Assembly (NCBI GenBank): GCA_014376765.1
Contig: JACMQX010000067.1
Location: 1-49,709 of the forward strand
Length of the DNA stretch: 49,709 bases
Reading direction: 5' to 3'
Source of the DNA: Ramlibacter sp.
Lineage (GTDB): Bacteria; Pseudomonadota; Gammaproteobacteria; Burkholderiales; Burkholderiaceae_C
A model generated the notes under the pieces. The model was not told where the DNA came from, did no database searches, and saw nothing but the letters and a program-made list of their open reading frames with translations. Position 1 is the stretch's first letter, and each line of letters starts with the position of its first letter. The translations under genes were made by a program, and so were the position numbers. Shown piece after piece: positions 36,401-45,772 of the stretch.

Positions 36401-39400
36401 ACGTCTACCTCAATGAGGCTGACGAGTGGTCGCGCCGCCTGGTGACAGAAGTGACCGAATGGGCGCTTGAACTCACGATGCCGGTGGCTGATTCCACGGT
36501 GGGCCTGGCGCATTCCCTCGCCGGCAGTTCAGCCACGGTGGGTTTTGCGGCGCTGTCGGAAATGGCGCGAGCACTTGAGCACGCGCTTTTGCACGCCCAG
36601 TTGCAGACCGGGGGCACTGCCGCGCAGGCCAGGGCTTTCACCGGCGCCGCTGAAGACATCCGCCGATTGCTTCACCAGTTTGCAGCGGGCTTCCTCAAAG
36701 AGCCTGACGCCCACATCCTGCAGTTACTTAAGGACCTGGAAACACCCGATGCGCTGCCTGAGCCAGGCAGTGCCGATGCTGATACCGATGCCGATGCCGC
36801 GCAGGATGATGAATTCACGGAAGCCGGGTCGCTGGCGCCCCAGTCACTCACCACTGCCAGCGGCTTTGGCGATCTGGACTTCTCCGCGCCCGCCAGTGTC
36901 ACCATCCTTCATGTCCCCGAGCCTGTTGTGGAGGAGGCCGCCCCCCAGCCTGTATTCGAGCAGTCGCTGATTCCCGCTGCCACGACTCTCACCCCCGAGC
37001 CGGTGCGGGAAGCTGCGCGTGACGAAGACGATGAAATCGATGCGGTTGACACCATCGACCCCGACCTGTTCCCGATCTTTGAGGAAGAAGCGCTTGAATT
37101 GCTGCCGCAACTTGGCGGCGCCCTGCGCCAGTGGTCAGCACGGACTGACAACAGGAGCGCGCGCGACGAGGTGCTGCGCGCCCTTCACACCTTGAAGGGC
37201 AGTGCCCGCCTGGCCGGTGCCATGCGGCTGGGTGAAATGGCCCACCGCTTGGAATCGGAAATCGAGTATTTCGGCTCCGAGTCGCTGACCACGACCCAGT
37301 TCGATCCGCTGCTCGTCCGTTTTGACGCGCTGCAAGCCAACTTCGACGCACTGCGTCTGGTCGACCTGCAGGCTCAGCCCGAGCCCGTAGCGCAGGAGCC
37401 TGTGGCTGAAGTCAGGCTGCACCCTGCCGTCCCCGTGGCGGCTACCAGCGCGCCCGGCGCGTCGGCGGCAGCGCCAGCCGATGCGGCTGCGCGCCGCGCC
37501 TTGATTGCCATGCCGGCCACCAACGTCCTGGCACCGGTGCGCCAGGCTGCCAACCAGGTGGTGCGCGTGCGCTCGCAACTGCTGGACCGCCTGGTCAACC
37601 AGGCCGGAGAAGTCATGATCACGCGTTCGCGCCTTGAGGCTGAACTGAGCCAGCTGCGCGGTTCGCTGGGCGACCTGTCGGGCAACCTGGACCGTTTGCG
37701 CGCCCAGCTGCGAGACATCGAACTGCAGGCCGAGTCGCAGATGCAAACGCGCCTGGCCCAGGCCAAGGACTCGGCCCAAGGCTTTGACCCGCTTGAGTTT
37801 GACCGCTTCACCCGCGTGCAGGAACTCACCCGCATGATGGCCGAATCGGTGAATGACGTAGCCACGGTGCAGCGCGCCCTGACGCGGACGGTGGAAGCGA
37901 CCGAGGACGATCTGATCGCCCAGGCGCGCCAGACGCGCGAGCTGCAGCGCGACCTGCTGCGTACCCGTATGGTGGAGTTTGAAGGCATCTCCGAGCGGCT
38001 GTACCGCGTGGTGCGTCAGGCGTCCAAGGACGCAGGCAAGCAGGTCAAGCTGGACATCACCGGCGGCTCCATCGAAATGGACCGCGGCGTGCTGGACCGC
38101 ATGACCCCGGCCTTTGAACATTTGCTGCGCAACTGCGTGGCCCACGGCATTGAAGAGCCGCAGGTGCGTGAGCGGGCCGGCAAGGAAGCGGGCGGTACCA
38201 TCGTTATTAACCTGCAGCAGTCGGGCAACGACGTGTCGGTGGAATTCAGCGATGATGGCGCGGGCCTGGACCTGCAGCGCATCCGGGAAAAAGCAATTGC
38301 GCAGGGTTTGCTCACCGAAGGCCAGGCGATGTCTGACTCGGACGCGGCCACCCTGATTTTTACGCCGGGTTTCACGACGGCAGCGCAGGTCACGGAGCTG
38401 TCCGGGCGCGGCATCGGCATGGACGTGGTGCGCTCCGAAGTCAACGCCCTGGGCGGTCGGATCGAAACCACCACCCGAACCGGCCAGGGCACCAACTTCA
38501 AGCTGGTGCTGCCTCTGACCACCGCGGTGACGCAGGTGGTGATGCTGCGCAGCGACAAACTGTCGTTCGGCGTTCCGGCCAACGTGGTTGAGCTTGTGCG
38601 CCGCGCCACACCCAAGGAATTGCAGCAGGCCTACAACACCGGCTTCCATGAGTTTGGTGGCGAGCAGGTGCCGTTCTTCTGGTCGGGCGCGTTGCTGCAG
38701 GTGTCGCAGCGCAGCAGCGAACCGCAGGCGCGTACGATTCCGGTGGTGATCTTCCGTAGCGCCGCGCAGCGCGTGGCCATGCACATCGATGAAGTGCTGG
38801 GCAACCAGGAAGTCGTGGTGAAGAACCTCGGACCACAGCTGTCCCGGCTGCCGGGCCTGGCTGGCATGACGGTGCTGGCCTCCGGCGCCGTGGCGCTGAT
38901 CTACAACCCGGTGGCACTGTCTTCGGTCTACGGCGAGCAGGCCCGCGCGCTGAGCGCTGACCAGGCGCAAGCCGACTTACTGGGCAAGGCGGGAGGCGGC
39001 GCGATGTTGGCGGCTGTCAATACCGTACCGCAGATTCCGCTGATCCTGGTGGTGGACGACTCCATCACCGTGCGCCGCGTGACGCAGCGGCTGCTGCAGC
39101 GCGAAGGCTACCGTGTGTCGCTGGCAGCCGACGGCTTGCAGGCACTGGAGCGGCTGCAGGAAGAGCGGCCGGCGGTGGTGCTGTCGGACATCGAGATGCC
39201 GCGCATGGACGGCTTTGACCTGGCGCGCAACATCCGGGGCGACGCCCGGTTAAGAGACCTGCCCATCATCATGATCACCTCGCGCATCGCTGAAAAGCAC
39301 CGTGAACATGCGATGGAGCTGGGCGTTGACCACTACCTGGGCAAACCCTATTCGGAAGAAGAACTGCTCAGCCTGGTGCGCCACTACACCGCGACGACCA

Positions 39401-39426
39401 CCGAGACAGAAGGCGCCGCCTCCTGA
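33460..39426 (+). CDS. chpA: ChpA/PilL hybrid chemosensory histidine kinase
   Basis: 1988 residues if read from GTG 33460 (an ATG four codons on at 33472 is an alternative). Order: a long N-terminal helical region (1-600) of PilL type; Hpt domains with phospho-His at about 720 (RRAFHTLKGSSRMVG), about 1015 (LAHSLAGSSATVG) and about 1240 (LRALHTLKGSARLAG), joined by acidic linkers; CheA-like dimerization (LLDRLVNQAGEVMI, about 1370); ATPase with NCVAHGIE and ELSGRGIGMDVVRSEV; a CheW-like domain; and a terminal receiver (LVVDDSITVRR, phospho-Asp in VVLSDIEMPRMDG). It drives PilG and PilH. No pilK (CheR) or chpB (CheB) follows in the window. Confidence 0.93.
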   Translation: MDASMQVNDASSASDINLAVNDLGPLAWVLEELRKSLDGATKALRRFVRDADLARGSDLAAIDGSQLRIARQQLHQAVGALEMVGLGAPAYVLKAMEAVVQKFVLRPELCSEDAAAKVERASFALTEYLEGVLVGKAISPIALFPQYRDVQELASGDRVHPADLWQMEWRWIDPQVTLGNATMVYDPAVRSRLDQTVLKIVKGGDVTSAREMRNISLALAGSQAALQPRIFWKICAAFFEAISLGLLPGDVYVKRAASRILMQYTTLAKGDMGVSDRLALDLLFFCMQAAPQANVDAPALTAVRKAWGLARFKPVDYQTSLFGRFDPALLAQARKRIAAAKDTWSTLSSGDTNKLKGVADQFSLVSDSLTKLHPASAPLAQALTRAIEATARSGQPPSTELSMEVATSVLYLEAAFEDLDPADETLAVRTARLAERLENVRDGGQPQPLEIWMEELYRRVSDRQTMGSVVGELRTNLNALEKSLDQFFRNPQDKVPLRDVPTQLAQMRGVMSVLGLDQASLAVVRMRDAVEQIMVTDIDEEKARAAGTFDRLGNNLGALGFLIDMLNYQPALAKKLFVYDEEKGELRPLMGRAHQAIPESETQASANESLSQEALAVVNDAALAEQPALARSARDAAVAVSLRDPQAEAAAMGQLAQTAKPPAAAPPMPEASDDFEEDDLRDIFLEEAREVVQNGLAAIAALRDNPADVSEQTTLRRAFHTLKGSSRMVGLNEFGEAGWSMEQVLNAWLADQKPASNDLLTLSHDAMQGFSRWTDDIAAGTDGHWKAAAFRASSEALRNENRLLSLELPAPVAAVQDVAPELALAATEEHMPVVEIDDLGDMFEPDMPAASDAAPQPVEIAGIDFGSLSAVSGLGPDVPAQAPVKAAVADLPDFSVELETPQAAAAESPESPEAADFDLSNLGDFDFEVATPAVAPADPAATERDQQIEEEPETAMDFNDASSDDQIKVIGALRIGIPLYNVYLNEADEWSRRLVTEVTEWALELTMPVADSTVGLAHSLAGSSATVGFAALSEMARALEHALLHAQLQTGGTAAQARAFTGAAEDIRRLLHQFAAGFLKEPDAHILQLLKDLETPDALPEPGSADADTDADAAQDDEFTEAGSLAPQSLTTASGFGDLDFSAPASVTILHVPEPVVEEAAPQPVFEQSLIPAATTLTPEPVREAARDEDDEIDAVDTIDPDLFPIFEEEALELLPQLGGALRQWSARTDNRSARDEVLRALHTLKGSARLAGAMRLGEMAHRLESEIEYFGSESLTTTQFDPLLVRFDALQANFDALRLVDLQAQPEPVAQEPVAEVRLHPAVPVAATSAPGASAAAPADAAARRALIAMPATNVLAPVRQAANQVVRVRSQLLDRLVNQAGEVMITRSRLEAELSQLRGSLGDLSGNLDRLRAQLRDIELQAESQMQTRLAQAKDSAQGFDPLEFDRFTRVQELTRMMAESVNDVATVQRALTRTVEATEDDLIAQARQTRELQRDLLRTRMVEFEGISERLYRVVRQASKDAGKQVKLDITGGSIEMDRGVLDRMTPAFEHLLRNCVAHGIEEPQVRERAGKEAGGTIVINLQQSGNDVSVEFSDDGAGLDLQRIREKAIAQGLLTEGQAMSDSDAATLIFTPGFTTAAQVTELSGRGIGMDVVRSEVNALGGRIETTTRTGQGTNFKLVLPLTTAVTQVVMLRSDKLSFGVPANVVELVRRATPKELQQAYNTGFHEFGGEQVPFFWSGALLQVSQRSSEPQARTIPVVIFRSAAQRVAMHIDEVLGNQEVVVKNLGPQLSRLPGLAGMTVLASGAVALIYNPVALSSVYGEQARALSADQAQADLLGKAGGGAMLAAVNTVPQIPLILVVDDSITVRRVTQRLLQREGYRVSLAADGLQALERLQEERPAVVLSDIEMPRMDGFDLARNIRGDARLRDLPIIMITSRIAEKHREHAMELGVDHYLGKPYSEEELLSLVRHYTATTTETEGAAS

Positions 39427-39442
39427 GACCCGTAAGGCCGGG

Positions 39443-40939
39443 TCACTCCTTCCCGGACTTCTTGACGACGGCGTAGCGCTCCAGCGTCTTCTCACGCGCC
39501 TCATCATGTTTGACGATCCGTTCCGGATACGTCTTGCCCAACTGCACACCTGCTGACAAGCGCTCGATCGGGTCCGCCAGCCACGGCGCATGCAGGGCCG
39601 CATCGGGTAGGCCGGCCAGTTGCGGCAGGTAGCGGCGGATGAACTTGCCGTCCGCATCAAACTTCTGGCTCTGGCTCGTGGGATTGAAGATCCGGAAGTA
39701 CGGCTGTGCATCGCAACCGCTGGAGCTGGCCCACTGCCAGCCCCCATTGTTTGCCGACAGGTCGTAGTCATTGAGGTGCAACGCAAAGTAAGCCTCACCA
39801 CGCCGCCAGTCGATGCCAAGGTCCTTGGTCAAAAAGCTCGCCACCACCATGCGCAGGCGGTTGTGCATGTAGCCGGTCTGGTTGATCTGAGCCATGGCAG
39901 CGTCTACCAGCGGGTAGCCGGTGCGGCCTTCACACCAGGCCGCAAACAGCTCGTCGCCCCGCTTGCCCTGTTCCCACTTGATCAGGTCGTACTCGGGCTT
40001 GAAAGCATGGCCCACCACCTTCGGAAAGTTGAAGAGAATCTGGAAGTAAAAGTCGCGCCAGATCAGCTCGCCCAGCCAGACAGCGGCACCGGCACTGCCG
40101 GAAGCACCGGTGGCCTGCTCTGGGTACGCAGCGCGGTAAGCCGCAGCCGCCAGCGCGCGCACAGACACCGTACCAAACCGCAAGTGCACGCTAAGGTAGC
40201 TGGGCCCCTTGATGGCCGGAAAGTCACGCGTCTGGCCATACTGGTCCATGCGCTCCGCAAAGTCGTCAAACAATGCCTGCCCCCCGCTGGCGCCGGTGGG
40301 AATCTTCAGCTCGGACAGGTTGGTGCGTTCAAAGCCGATGACCTCCAGCGCCGGCACGCCGCCCCGAAACGCCTCAGGCAGCGCCTTCAGGGCCGCTGCA
40401 TAAGCCTCCACCGGATAAGGCTTGAGGTAGAACGTATCGAGCTTTTTGAGCCACGCATTTTTGTAGGGCGTGAACACGCCGTATGGCTTGCCCATCTGCG
40501 TGAGCACTTCCTCGCGCTCGAAAATCACCTGGTCCTTGTAGCTGCGAAAAGCCACGCCCTCATTGGCCAGCGCGCCAAACTCCTTGGCGTCGCGCGCGAT
40601 CGCCTGCGGTTCGTAGTCGTGGTTAACAAACACTGCCTGCACGCCCAGTTCATGGGCGAGCTTCGGGATGTCATCTACTGCCGCCGCATGCCGCACGATC
40701 AGGCCCGCATGCGCATCGCCGGCCAGTGCCCGCAGCGCTTCATCCAGCTCCACCAGCGATTCACGGATGAACTCGACCCGCCGGTCTGCACGCGGCAAGA
40801 CATCCAGAATCTCGCGGTCAAACACAAACACGCACCAGACCTGCTTGCAGGACTTGAGCGCGTGGTACAGCGCTGCGTTGTCTGTGCAGCGCAGGTCGCG
40901 GCGGAACCACATCAGGCCGCGGTCGTAAGTCTTGTCCAT
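39443..40939 (-). CDS. phrB: Deoxyribodipyrimidine photolyase (cryptochrome/photolyase family)
   Basis: 498 residues from ATG 40937-40939 (MDKTYDRGLMWFRRDLRCTDN). Photolyases split UV-induced pyrimidine dimers with light. The N-terminal antenna domain (GLMWFRRDLR) and the C-terminal FAD domain (WRDFYFQILFNFP, GYPLVDAAMAQINQTGYMHNRLRM, WQWASSSGCDAQPYFRIFNP split) are complete and typical of class I CPD photolyases. It is divergent from yqgE (78 bases apart) and converges on chpA. Confidence 0.94.
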   Translation of the reverse strand: MDKTYDRGLMWFRRDLRCTDNAALYHALKSCKQVWCVFVFDREILDVLPRADRRVEFIRESLVELDEALRALAGDAHAGLIVRHAAAVDDIPKLAHELGVQAVFVNHDYEPQAIARDAKEFGALANEGVAFRSYKDQVIFEREEVLTQMGKPYGVFTPYKNAWLKKLDTFYLKPYPVEAYAAALKALPEAFRGGVPALEVIGFERTNLSELKIPTGASGGQALFDDFAERMDQYGQTRDFPAIKGPSYLSVHLRFGTVSVRALAAAAYRAAYPEQATGASGSAGAAVWLGELIWRDFYFQILFNFPKVVGHAFKPEYDLIKWEQGKRGDELFAAWCEGRTGYPLVDAAMAQINQTGYMHNRLRMVVASFLTKDLGIDWRRGEAYFALHLNDYDLSANNGGWQWASSSGCDAQPYFRIFNPTSQSQKFDADGKFIRRYLPQLAGLPDAALHAPWLADPIERLSAGVQLGKTYPERIVKHDEAREKTLERYAVVKKSGKE

Positions 40940-41017
40940 GTCTATGCCAGGGTGCTGCGCGAGGAGTCGCGAAAGAGGGAACCCGCCGCTTTGGCGCCGG
41001 GGAGTAAAATTTCGGGC

Positions 41018-41617
41018 ATGCCCGCCGATTTTGCACCCATCAACCTCACGCATCATTTCCTGATTGCGATGCCAGGTCTGGAAGACGAGGCCTTTGCCCG
41101 CAGCGTGGTTTACCTGTGCGAGCACAGCGAACGCGGCGCGCTGGGCCTGGTCATCAACAAGCCCAGCGACATCAACCTCAAGCACCTGTTTGACAAGGTC
41201 GATCTCCCCCTGCGCCGGGACGACCTCGTCAACATCCCCGTGTTCCAGGGCGGCCCGGTGCAAACCGAGCGCGGCTTTGTACTGCACGAGCCCACCTTTG
41301 CCGGCGACGTCAAGTCAAACGAGGCGGTCTACGCCTCAACCATGACCATCCCCGGCGGGCTGGAGATGACCACCTCCAAAGATGTCCTTGAAGCCCTGTC
41401 CACCGGCTCTGGCCCGCGCCGGGTGCTGGTGTCGCTGGGCTACTCGGCCTGGGGCGAGGGCCAACTGGAGTCCGAGCTGGCCGAGAACAGCTGGCTCACC
41501 GTGGGCGCCGACATCTCGGTGATCTTCGACACCCCGGTCGAAGAACGCTACGCCCGGGCCCTCAAGCTGCTGGGGCTTGAAACCTGGATGATCTCGCCGG
41601 AAGCCGGGCACGCCTGA
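41018..41617 (+). CDS. yqgE: YqgE/AlgH family protein (UPF0301)
   Basis: 199 residues from ATG 41018 (MPADFAPINLTHHFLIAMPG). The family start HFLIAMPGL, GALGLVINKP, VFQGGPVQTERGFVLH and SLGYSAWGEGQLESEL are all present. Function is not established (AlgH is linked to transcriptional control in Pseudomonas). It opens the cluster with ruvX, the usual yqgE-yqgF pairing. Confidence 0.92.
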   Translation: MPADFAPINLTHHFLIAMPGLEDEAFARSVVYLCEHSERGALGLVINKPSDINLKHLFDKVDLPLRRDDLVNIPVFQGGPVQTERGFVLHEPTFAGDVKSNEAVYASTMTIPGGLEMTTSKDVLEALSTGSGPRRVLVSLGYSAWGEGQLESELAENSWLTVGADISVIFDTPVEERYARALKLLGLETWMISPEAGHA

Positions 41618-41622
41618 CAAGC

Positions 41623-42039
41623 ATGAGCACGCTGGCTGCCCCCGACGTACCCCCCCATCTTCAGACTTTTCTTTCTTTCGACTTTGGAATGAAGCGCACC
41701 GGCGTTGCCGTGGGCAACCGCCTCATGCGTAGCGCCCAGCCGCAGCCCACCATCAAGGCCGAGGGCGACGCGCGCTTTGCCCAGGTGGAGGCGCGCATCC
41801 GCGAATGGCAGCCTGATGCGCTGGTGATCGGGGTACCATTTCACCCCGATGGCGCCAGCCACGAGAACACCACCCGGGCCCGCAAATTCGCACGCCAGCT
41901 GCGCGGCCGCTTCAGCTTGCCGGTGTTTGAAGTGGACGAGCGCTACAGCACAACAGAGGCCCTGTCATCAGGCGCCGGCGATGCTGACGCCGCTTCGGCC
42001 TGCATCATCCTTGAACAATTCCTGAGGAGCTTTCCATGA
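41623..42039 (+). CDS. yqgF: Putative pre-16S rRNA nuclease / Holliday junction resolvase-like YqgF
   Basis: 138 residues of RNase H fold. The conserved acidic sites are in LSFDFGMKRTGVAVGN, FEVDERYSTTEA and GDADAASACIILEQF. YqgF (RuvX) trims the 5' end of 16S rRNA in E. coli. It starts six bases after yqgE and overlaps pyrR by 4 bases (ATGA). Confidence 0.92.
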   Translation: MSTLAAPDVPPHLQTFLSFDFGMKRTGVAVGNRLMRSAQPQPTIKAEGDARFAQVEARIREWQPDALVIGVPFHPDGASHENTTRARKFARQLRGRFSLPVFEVDERYSTTEALSSGAGDADAASACIILEQFLRSFP

Positions 42040-42542
42040 CCCCCAACAGCACACTCAAGCTGGACGCCGAGGCGCTCTACCTCGAACTGCTGCGCGGCGT
42101 GCGCGCCTTGCTCGGCCCGCAGTCGCGCCTGGTGGGCATCACCTCCGGCGGCGCCTGGCTGGCCGAGCGCCTGCAAAAAGACCTTCAGCTGCAAGGCGAC
42201 CCAGGCACCATCTCATCGGCCATGCACCGCGACGACTTTGCCCAGCGCGGCCTGTCGGCTGGCGGCCAGACCCTGCTGCCGTTTGACGTCAACGGCGCCG
42301 ACCTCATCGTGCTGGACGACGTGCTCTACACCGGCCGCACCATCCGCGCCGTGCTCAATGAACTGTTCGACTACGGCCGCCCCGCCAGCGTCAAGCTTGC
42401 CGTGCTGGTGGACCGTGGCGGGCGCGAACTGCCGATCCAGCCCGACTTTGCGGCTGCACACGTGGCCTGGTCCGAAGACGGCCAGCTGGCGCTCGCGCGC
42501 GACGCTGCCGGCGCCTTCAGCTTCAACGTCGAAAGCAATTAG
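42036..42542 (+). CDS. pyrR: PyrR bifunctional regulator / uracil phosphoribosyltransferase
   Basis: 168 residues with the PRPP-binding loop [19 protein letters not shown] (about 90-108) and [14 protein letters not shown]. In Gram-positive bacteria PyrR attenuates pyr mRNA; in many Gram-negative bacteria it is thought to act mainly as an enzyme. It sits directly before pyrB. No evident attenuator hairpin lies in the 16-base gap to pyrB. Confidence 0.92.
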   Translation: MTPNSTLKLDAEALYLELLRGVRALLGPQSRLVGITSGGAWLAERLQKDLQLQGDPGTISSAMHRDDFAQRGLSAGGQTLLPFDVNGADLIVLDDVLYTGRTIRAVLNELFDYGRPASVKLAVLVDRGGRELPIQPDFAAAHVAWSEDGQLALARDAAGAFSFNVESN

Positions 42543-42558
42543 AGAAAAAGAAGGCGCC

Positions 42559-43521
42559 ATGCTTTACAAACGAAATCCCCAGCTCAACAAGAACGGTGAA
42601 CTGATCCACCTTCTGTCCATTGAAGGGCTGCCGCGCGACATCGTGACGCACATCCTGGACACCGCCGCCAACTTCGTGAGCGTGAACGACCGCGAAGTCA
42701 AGAAGGTGCCGCTGCTGCGCGGCAAGAGCGTGTTCAACCTCTTTTTTGAAAACTCCACCCGCACCCGCACCACCTTTGAGATTGCGGCGACGCGCCTGTC
42801 GGCTGACGTGATCAACCTGGACATCGCGCGTTCCTCGGCCAGCAAGGGCGAGTCGCTGCTGGACACGATCGCCAACCTCTCGGCCATGGCGGCCGACCTG
42901 TTCGTGGTGCGGCACAGCGAGTCGGGCGCGCCCTACCTCATTGCCCAGCATGTGGCGCCGCATGTGCACGTGATCAACGCTGGCGACGGCCGCCATGCGC
43001 ACCCGACGCAGGGCCTGCTGGACATGTACACCATCCGGCACTACAAAAAAGACTTCAGCAACCTCACCGTCGCCATCGTGGGCGACGTGCTGCATTCACG
43101 CGTGGCCCGCTCTGACATCCACGCCCTCACCACGCTGGGCTGCGCCGAAGTGCGCGTGGTCGGCCCCAAGACGCTGGTCCCCGGCGACATGGCGCAAATG
43201 GGCGTACGCGTGTGCCACACGCTGGAAGAAGGCATTAAAGGCTGCGACGTGGTGATCATGCTGCGCCTGCAGAACGAGCGCATGAGCGGCGCGCTGCTGC
43301 CGTCCAGCCAGGAATTCTTCAAGAGCTATGGCCTGACGCAAGAGAAGCTGCAACTGGCCAAGCCGGACGCCATCGTGATGCACCCGGGGCCGATCAACCG
43401 CGGGGTGGAGATTGCCTCGGCGGTGGTGGACGGCAGGCAGAGCGTGATCCTGCCGCAGGTGACATTCGGCATTGCCTGCCGCATGGCAGTCATGAGCATC
43501 ATTGCAGGGAACGAAGCATGA
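42559..43521 (+). CDS. pyrB: Aspartate carbamoyltransferase catalytic chain
   Basis: 320 residues from ATG 42559. Carbamoyl-phosphate site [13 protein letters not shown] (about 60-72), the [12 protein letters not shown] segment and the [12 protein letters not shown] ending are intact. It makes carbamoyl-aspartate in pyrimidine synthesis. It lacks a PyrI partner and overlaps the next gene, a metal-site-less dihydroorotase, so it should form the PyrB-PyrC' type of complex known from pseudomonads. Confidence 0.96.
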   Translation: MLYKRNPQLNKNGELIHLLSIEGLPRDIVTHILDTAANFVSVNDREVKKVPLLRGKSVFNLFFENSTRTRTTFEIAATRLSADVINLDIARSSASKGESLLDTIANLSAMAADLFVVRHSESGAPYLIAQHVAPHVHVINAGDGRHAHPTQGLLDMYTIRHYKKDFSNLTVAIVGDVLHSRVARSDIHALTTLGCAEVRVVGPKTLVPGDMAQMGVRVCHTLEEGIKGCDVVIMLRLQNERMSGALLPSSQEFFKSYGLTQEKLQLAKPDAIVMHPGPINRGVEIASAVVDGRQSVILPQVTFGIACRMAVMSIIAGNEA

Positions 43522-44876
43522 AGATACTCATCAAGAACGGCCGCGTCATCGACCCGGCGTCCAACTTCGACAGCGTCTGTGACGTCGCGCTCGCGGCCGG
43601 CCGCATCATCGCGATTGGCCGCATTGCAGCGGACTTCTCCCCCAACAAAATCATTGACGCCTCCGGCTGCATCGTCGCCCCCGGCCTGGTGGACCTCGCG
43701 GCGCGGCTGCGTGAGCCGGGCCATGAACATGAAGGCATGCTGGAAAGCGAGATGGCGGCAGCCGTGGCAGGCGGCGTCACCAGCCTGGTTTGCCCGCCTG
43801 ACACCGAGCCGGTGCTGGACGAGCCGGGCCTGGTGGAAATGCTCAAGTTCCGTGCCGAAAAACTGCATCAGTCACGCGTCTTCCCGCTGGGCGCGCTGAC
43901 CCGCAAACTTGAAGGCGAAGTCCTTACTGAAATGGTGGAGCTCACCGAGGCCGGTTGCGTCGGCTTCAGCCAGGCGGACGTGCCACTGGCCAACACACTG
44001 ATCGTGCAGCGCGCCTTGCTGTACGCCACCACATTCGGCTACACCGTGTGGCTGCGCCCGCAGGAAAGCTGGCTCGGTACCGGCGTTGCAGCCAGCGGGC
44101 CACTGGCCACGCGGCTGGGCCTGGCGGGCGTGCCGGTGGCGGCCGAGACCATTGCACTGCACACGATCTTCGAGCTGATGCGCATGACGGGCGCGCGCGT
44201 GCACCTGTGCCGCATCAGCAGCGCTGCAGGCGTGGCTCTGGTGCGCGAGGCCAAGGACCAGGGCCTGGCCGTGACCTGCGACGTCAGTATCAACTCACTG
44301 CACCTGACCGACGCCGACATCGGCTACTTCGACAGCCGCGCACGCCTCTCGCCGCCCTTACGCCAGCAGCGAGACCGCGACGCCCTGCGCGAGGGCCTGG
44401 CCGACGGCACCATCGATGCGCTGGTGTCCGACCACACCCCCGTCGATGAAGACGCCAAGACCCTGCCCTTTGCCGAGGCCGAGCCCGGTGCCACCGGCCT
44501 CGAACTGCTGCTGAGCCTGGCGCTCAAGTGGGGCCAGGAAAGCGGCACCGGCCTCACCCGCGCACTGGCCGTGGTAACCAGTGAGCCGGCCCGTGTGCTG
44601 GGCAGTTCGCTGGGTACCCTGCAAGCCAGCGCCGGGCAACTCGTGCCGGGCGGCATTGCCGACCTGTGCGTGTTCGACCCGCAGACTGAATGGCTGGTCG
44701 AGCCCGCGGCGCTGAAAAGCCAAGGCAAGCACACGCCTTTCTCTGGCTATGAAGTGCCTGGCCGCGTGCGCTGGACCATCGTCGGCGGGCAGGTGGCCTG
44801 GGAGATGCCGCAGCAAGACGCCCACGCGCTGCACGGAGAAGGCGAGGGCGCACATGCAAGGGCCTCGGCAGGATGA
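43518..44876 (+). CDS. pyrC': Dihydroorotase-like protein lacking metal ligands (PyrC'/PyrX type)
   Basis: 452 residues of the amidohydrolase superfamily. The hallmark D-x-H-x-H-x-R is replaced by D-L-A-A-R-L-R at residues 59-65 ([15 protein letters not shown]), so both zinc-binding histidines are gone (Ala61, Arg63). The later HxxH-type strand reads [13 protein letters not shown], with Arg for the second His; the C-terminal Asp in [11 protein letters not shown] remains. In Pseudomonas such an inactive PyrC' is needed to hold PyrB in an active dodecamer. A separate active dihydroorotase should be encoded elsewhere. It overlaps pyrB and plsC by 4 bases each. Confidence 0.88.
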   Translation: MKILIKNGRVIDPASNFDSVCDVALAAGRIIAIGRIAADFSPNKIIDASGCIVAPGLVDLAARLREPGHEHEGMLESEMAAAVAGGVTSLVCPPDTEPVLDEPGLVEMLKFRAEKLHQSRVFPLGALTRKLEGEVLTEMVELTEAGCVGFSQADVPLANTLIVQRALLYATTFGYTVWLRPQESWLGTGVAASGPLATRLGLAGVPVAAETIALHTIFELMRMTGARVHLCRISSAAGVALVREAKDQGLAVTCDVSINSLHLTDADIGYFDSRARLSPPLRQQRDRDALREGLADGTIDALVSDHTPVDEDAKTLPFAEAEPGATGLELLLSLALKWGQESGTGLTRALAVVTSEPARVLGSSLGTLQASAGQLVPGGIADLCVFDPQTEWLVEPAALKSQGKHTPFSGYEVPGRVRWTIVGGQVAWEMPQQDAHALHGEGEGAHARASAG

Positions 44877-45649
44877 AAACACTGCGGGCCCTGGGCAAGC
44901 TCTGGGGCACATTAGTCCACGTCCTGGCGGGTCTGTGCACGATCTGGTGGCGCTTTCCGCGCATGAGCGCCGCGCAGCGCGAGGCGCAAGTGCAGCGCTG
45001 GGCCGCGCGCATGCTCGATGTGCTGGGTGTCGACCTCATCATCAAGGGCACGCCCTGCCCAGCCGGGCCCATGCTGCTGGTCTGCAACCATATTTCCTGG
45101 CTCGACATTCTGGTGATCCACGCGGCGCGTTACTGCCGGTTTGTTTCAAAGTCCGACGTCAAGCACTGGCCACTGGTTGGCACGCTGGCCACGGGCGCAG
45201 GCACGCTGTACATCGAACGCGCGTCGCGGCGCGACACCATGCGGGTGGTTCACGACATGGCCGCCAGCCTCAAAGCGGGCGAAGTGATTGCCGTCTTCCC
45301 GGAGGGCACCAGCACCGATGGTCTGGGCTTGCTGCCCTTTCACGCCAACCTGATCCAGGCTGCCGTCTCGGCCCATGCGCCGGTGCAGCCTATGGCGCTG
45401 GCATTCAACGACGCGGCCACCGGCGCCTACAGCCCCGCGCCGAACTACATCGGTGAAGACACCTTGATTGAGTCGCTCTGGCGCACCTTCAGCTCGCCAC
45501 GGCTTGCGGCGGTGGTGAGTTTTGGTGAGCCGCAATCAGCGGACGGACGCGACCGGCGGGCATGGGCTGCGGACCTGCGCGAAGCGGTTGCAGCGTTGCA
45601 GCAGGCTGGCCGCCTGCCTACAACTTCGTCTCAAGATACGTCCAGATAG
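44873..45649 (+). CDS. plsC: 1-acyl-sn-glycerol-3-phosphate acyltransferase
   Basis: 258 residues. The acyltransferase motif NHISWLDILV (H-x4-D) and the phosphate-binding FPEGTSTDG are both clear. The N-terminus holds one hydrophobic stretch (LWGTLVHVLAGLCTIWW) that anchors it to the membrane. It makes phosphatidate for phospholipids. Last gene of the yqgE-pyr cluster (ATGA overlap with pyrC'). Confidence 0.93.
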   Translation: MKTLRALGKLWGTLVHVLAGLCTIWWRFPRMSAAQREAQVQRWAARMLDVLGVDLIIKGTPCPAGPMLLVCNHISWLDILVIHAARYCRFVSKSDVKHWPLVGTLATGAGTLYIERASRRDTMRVVHDMAASLKAGEVIAVFPEGTSTDGLGLLPFHANLIQAAVSAHAPVQPMALAFNDAATGAYSPAPNYIGEDTLIESLWRTFSSPRLAAVVSFGEPQSADGRDRRAWAADLREAVAALQQAGRLPTTSSQDTSR

Positions 45650-45772
45650 AGTTCCAGACGCATCTTCGGGCTTTATGGTCAGGGCTCTGGTAGCAGTCAG
45701 CACCTCCGCGCATGCGGTGCAGCTGGCGCGAGGCAACAAAGTGGCGAAGGCAGCCGGCACCTCAGGATGCAT

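Noticed and set aside
37135-38970. Long minus-strand frame of about 611 codons
   Set aside because: Antisense to the conserved ChpA kinase domains; low-complexity His/Gln/Arg-rich translation typical of a shadow frame.
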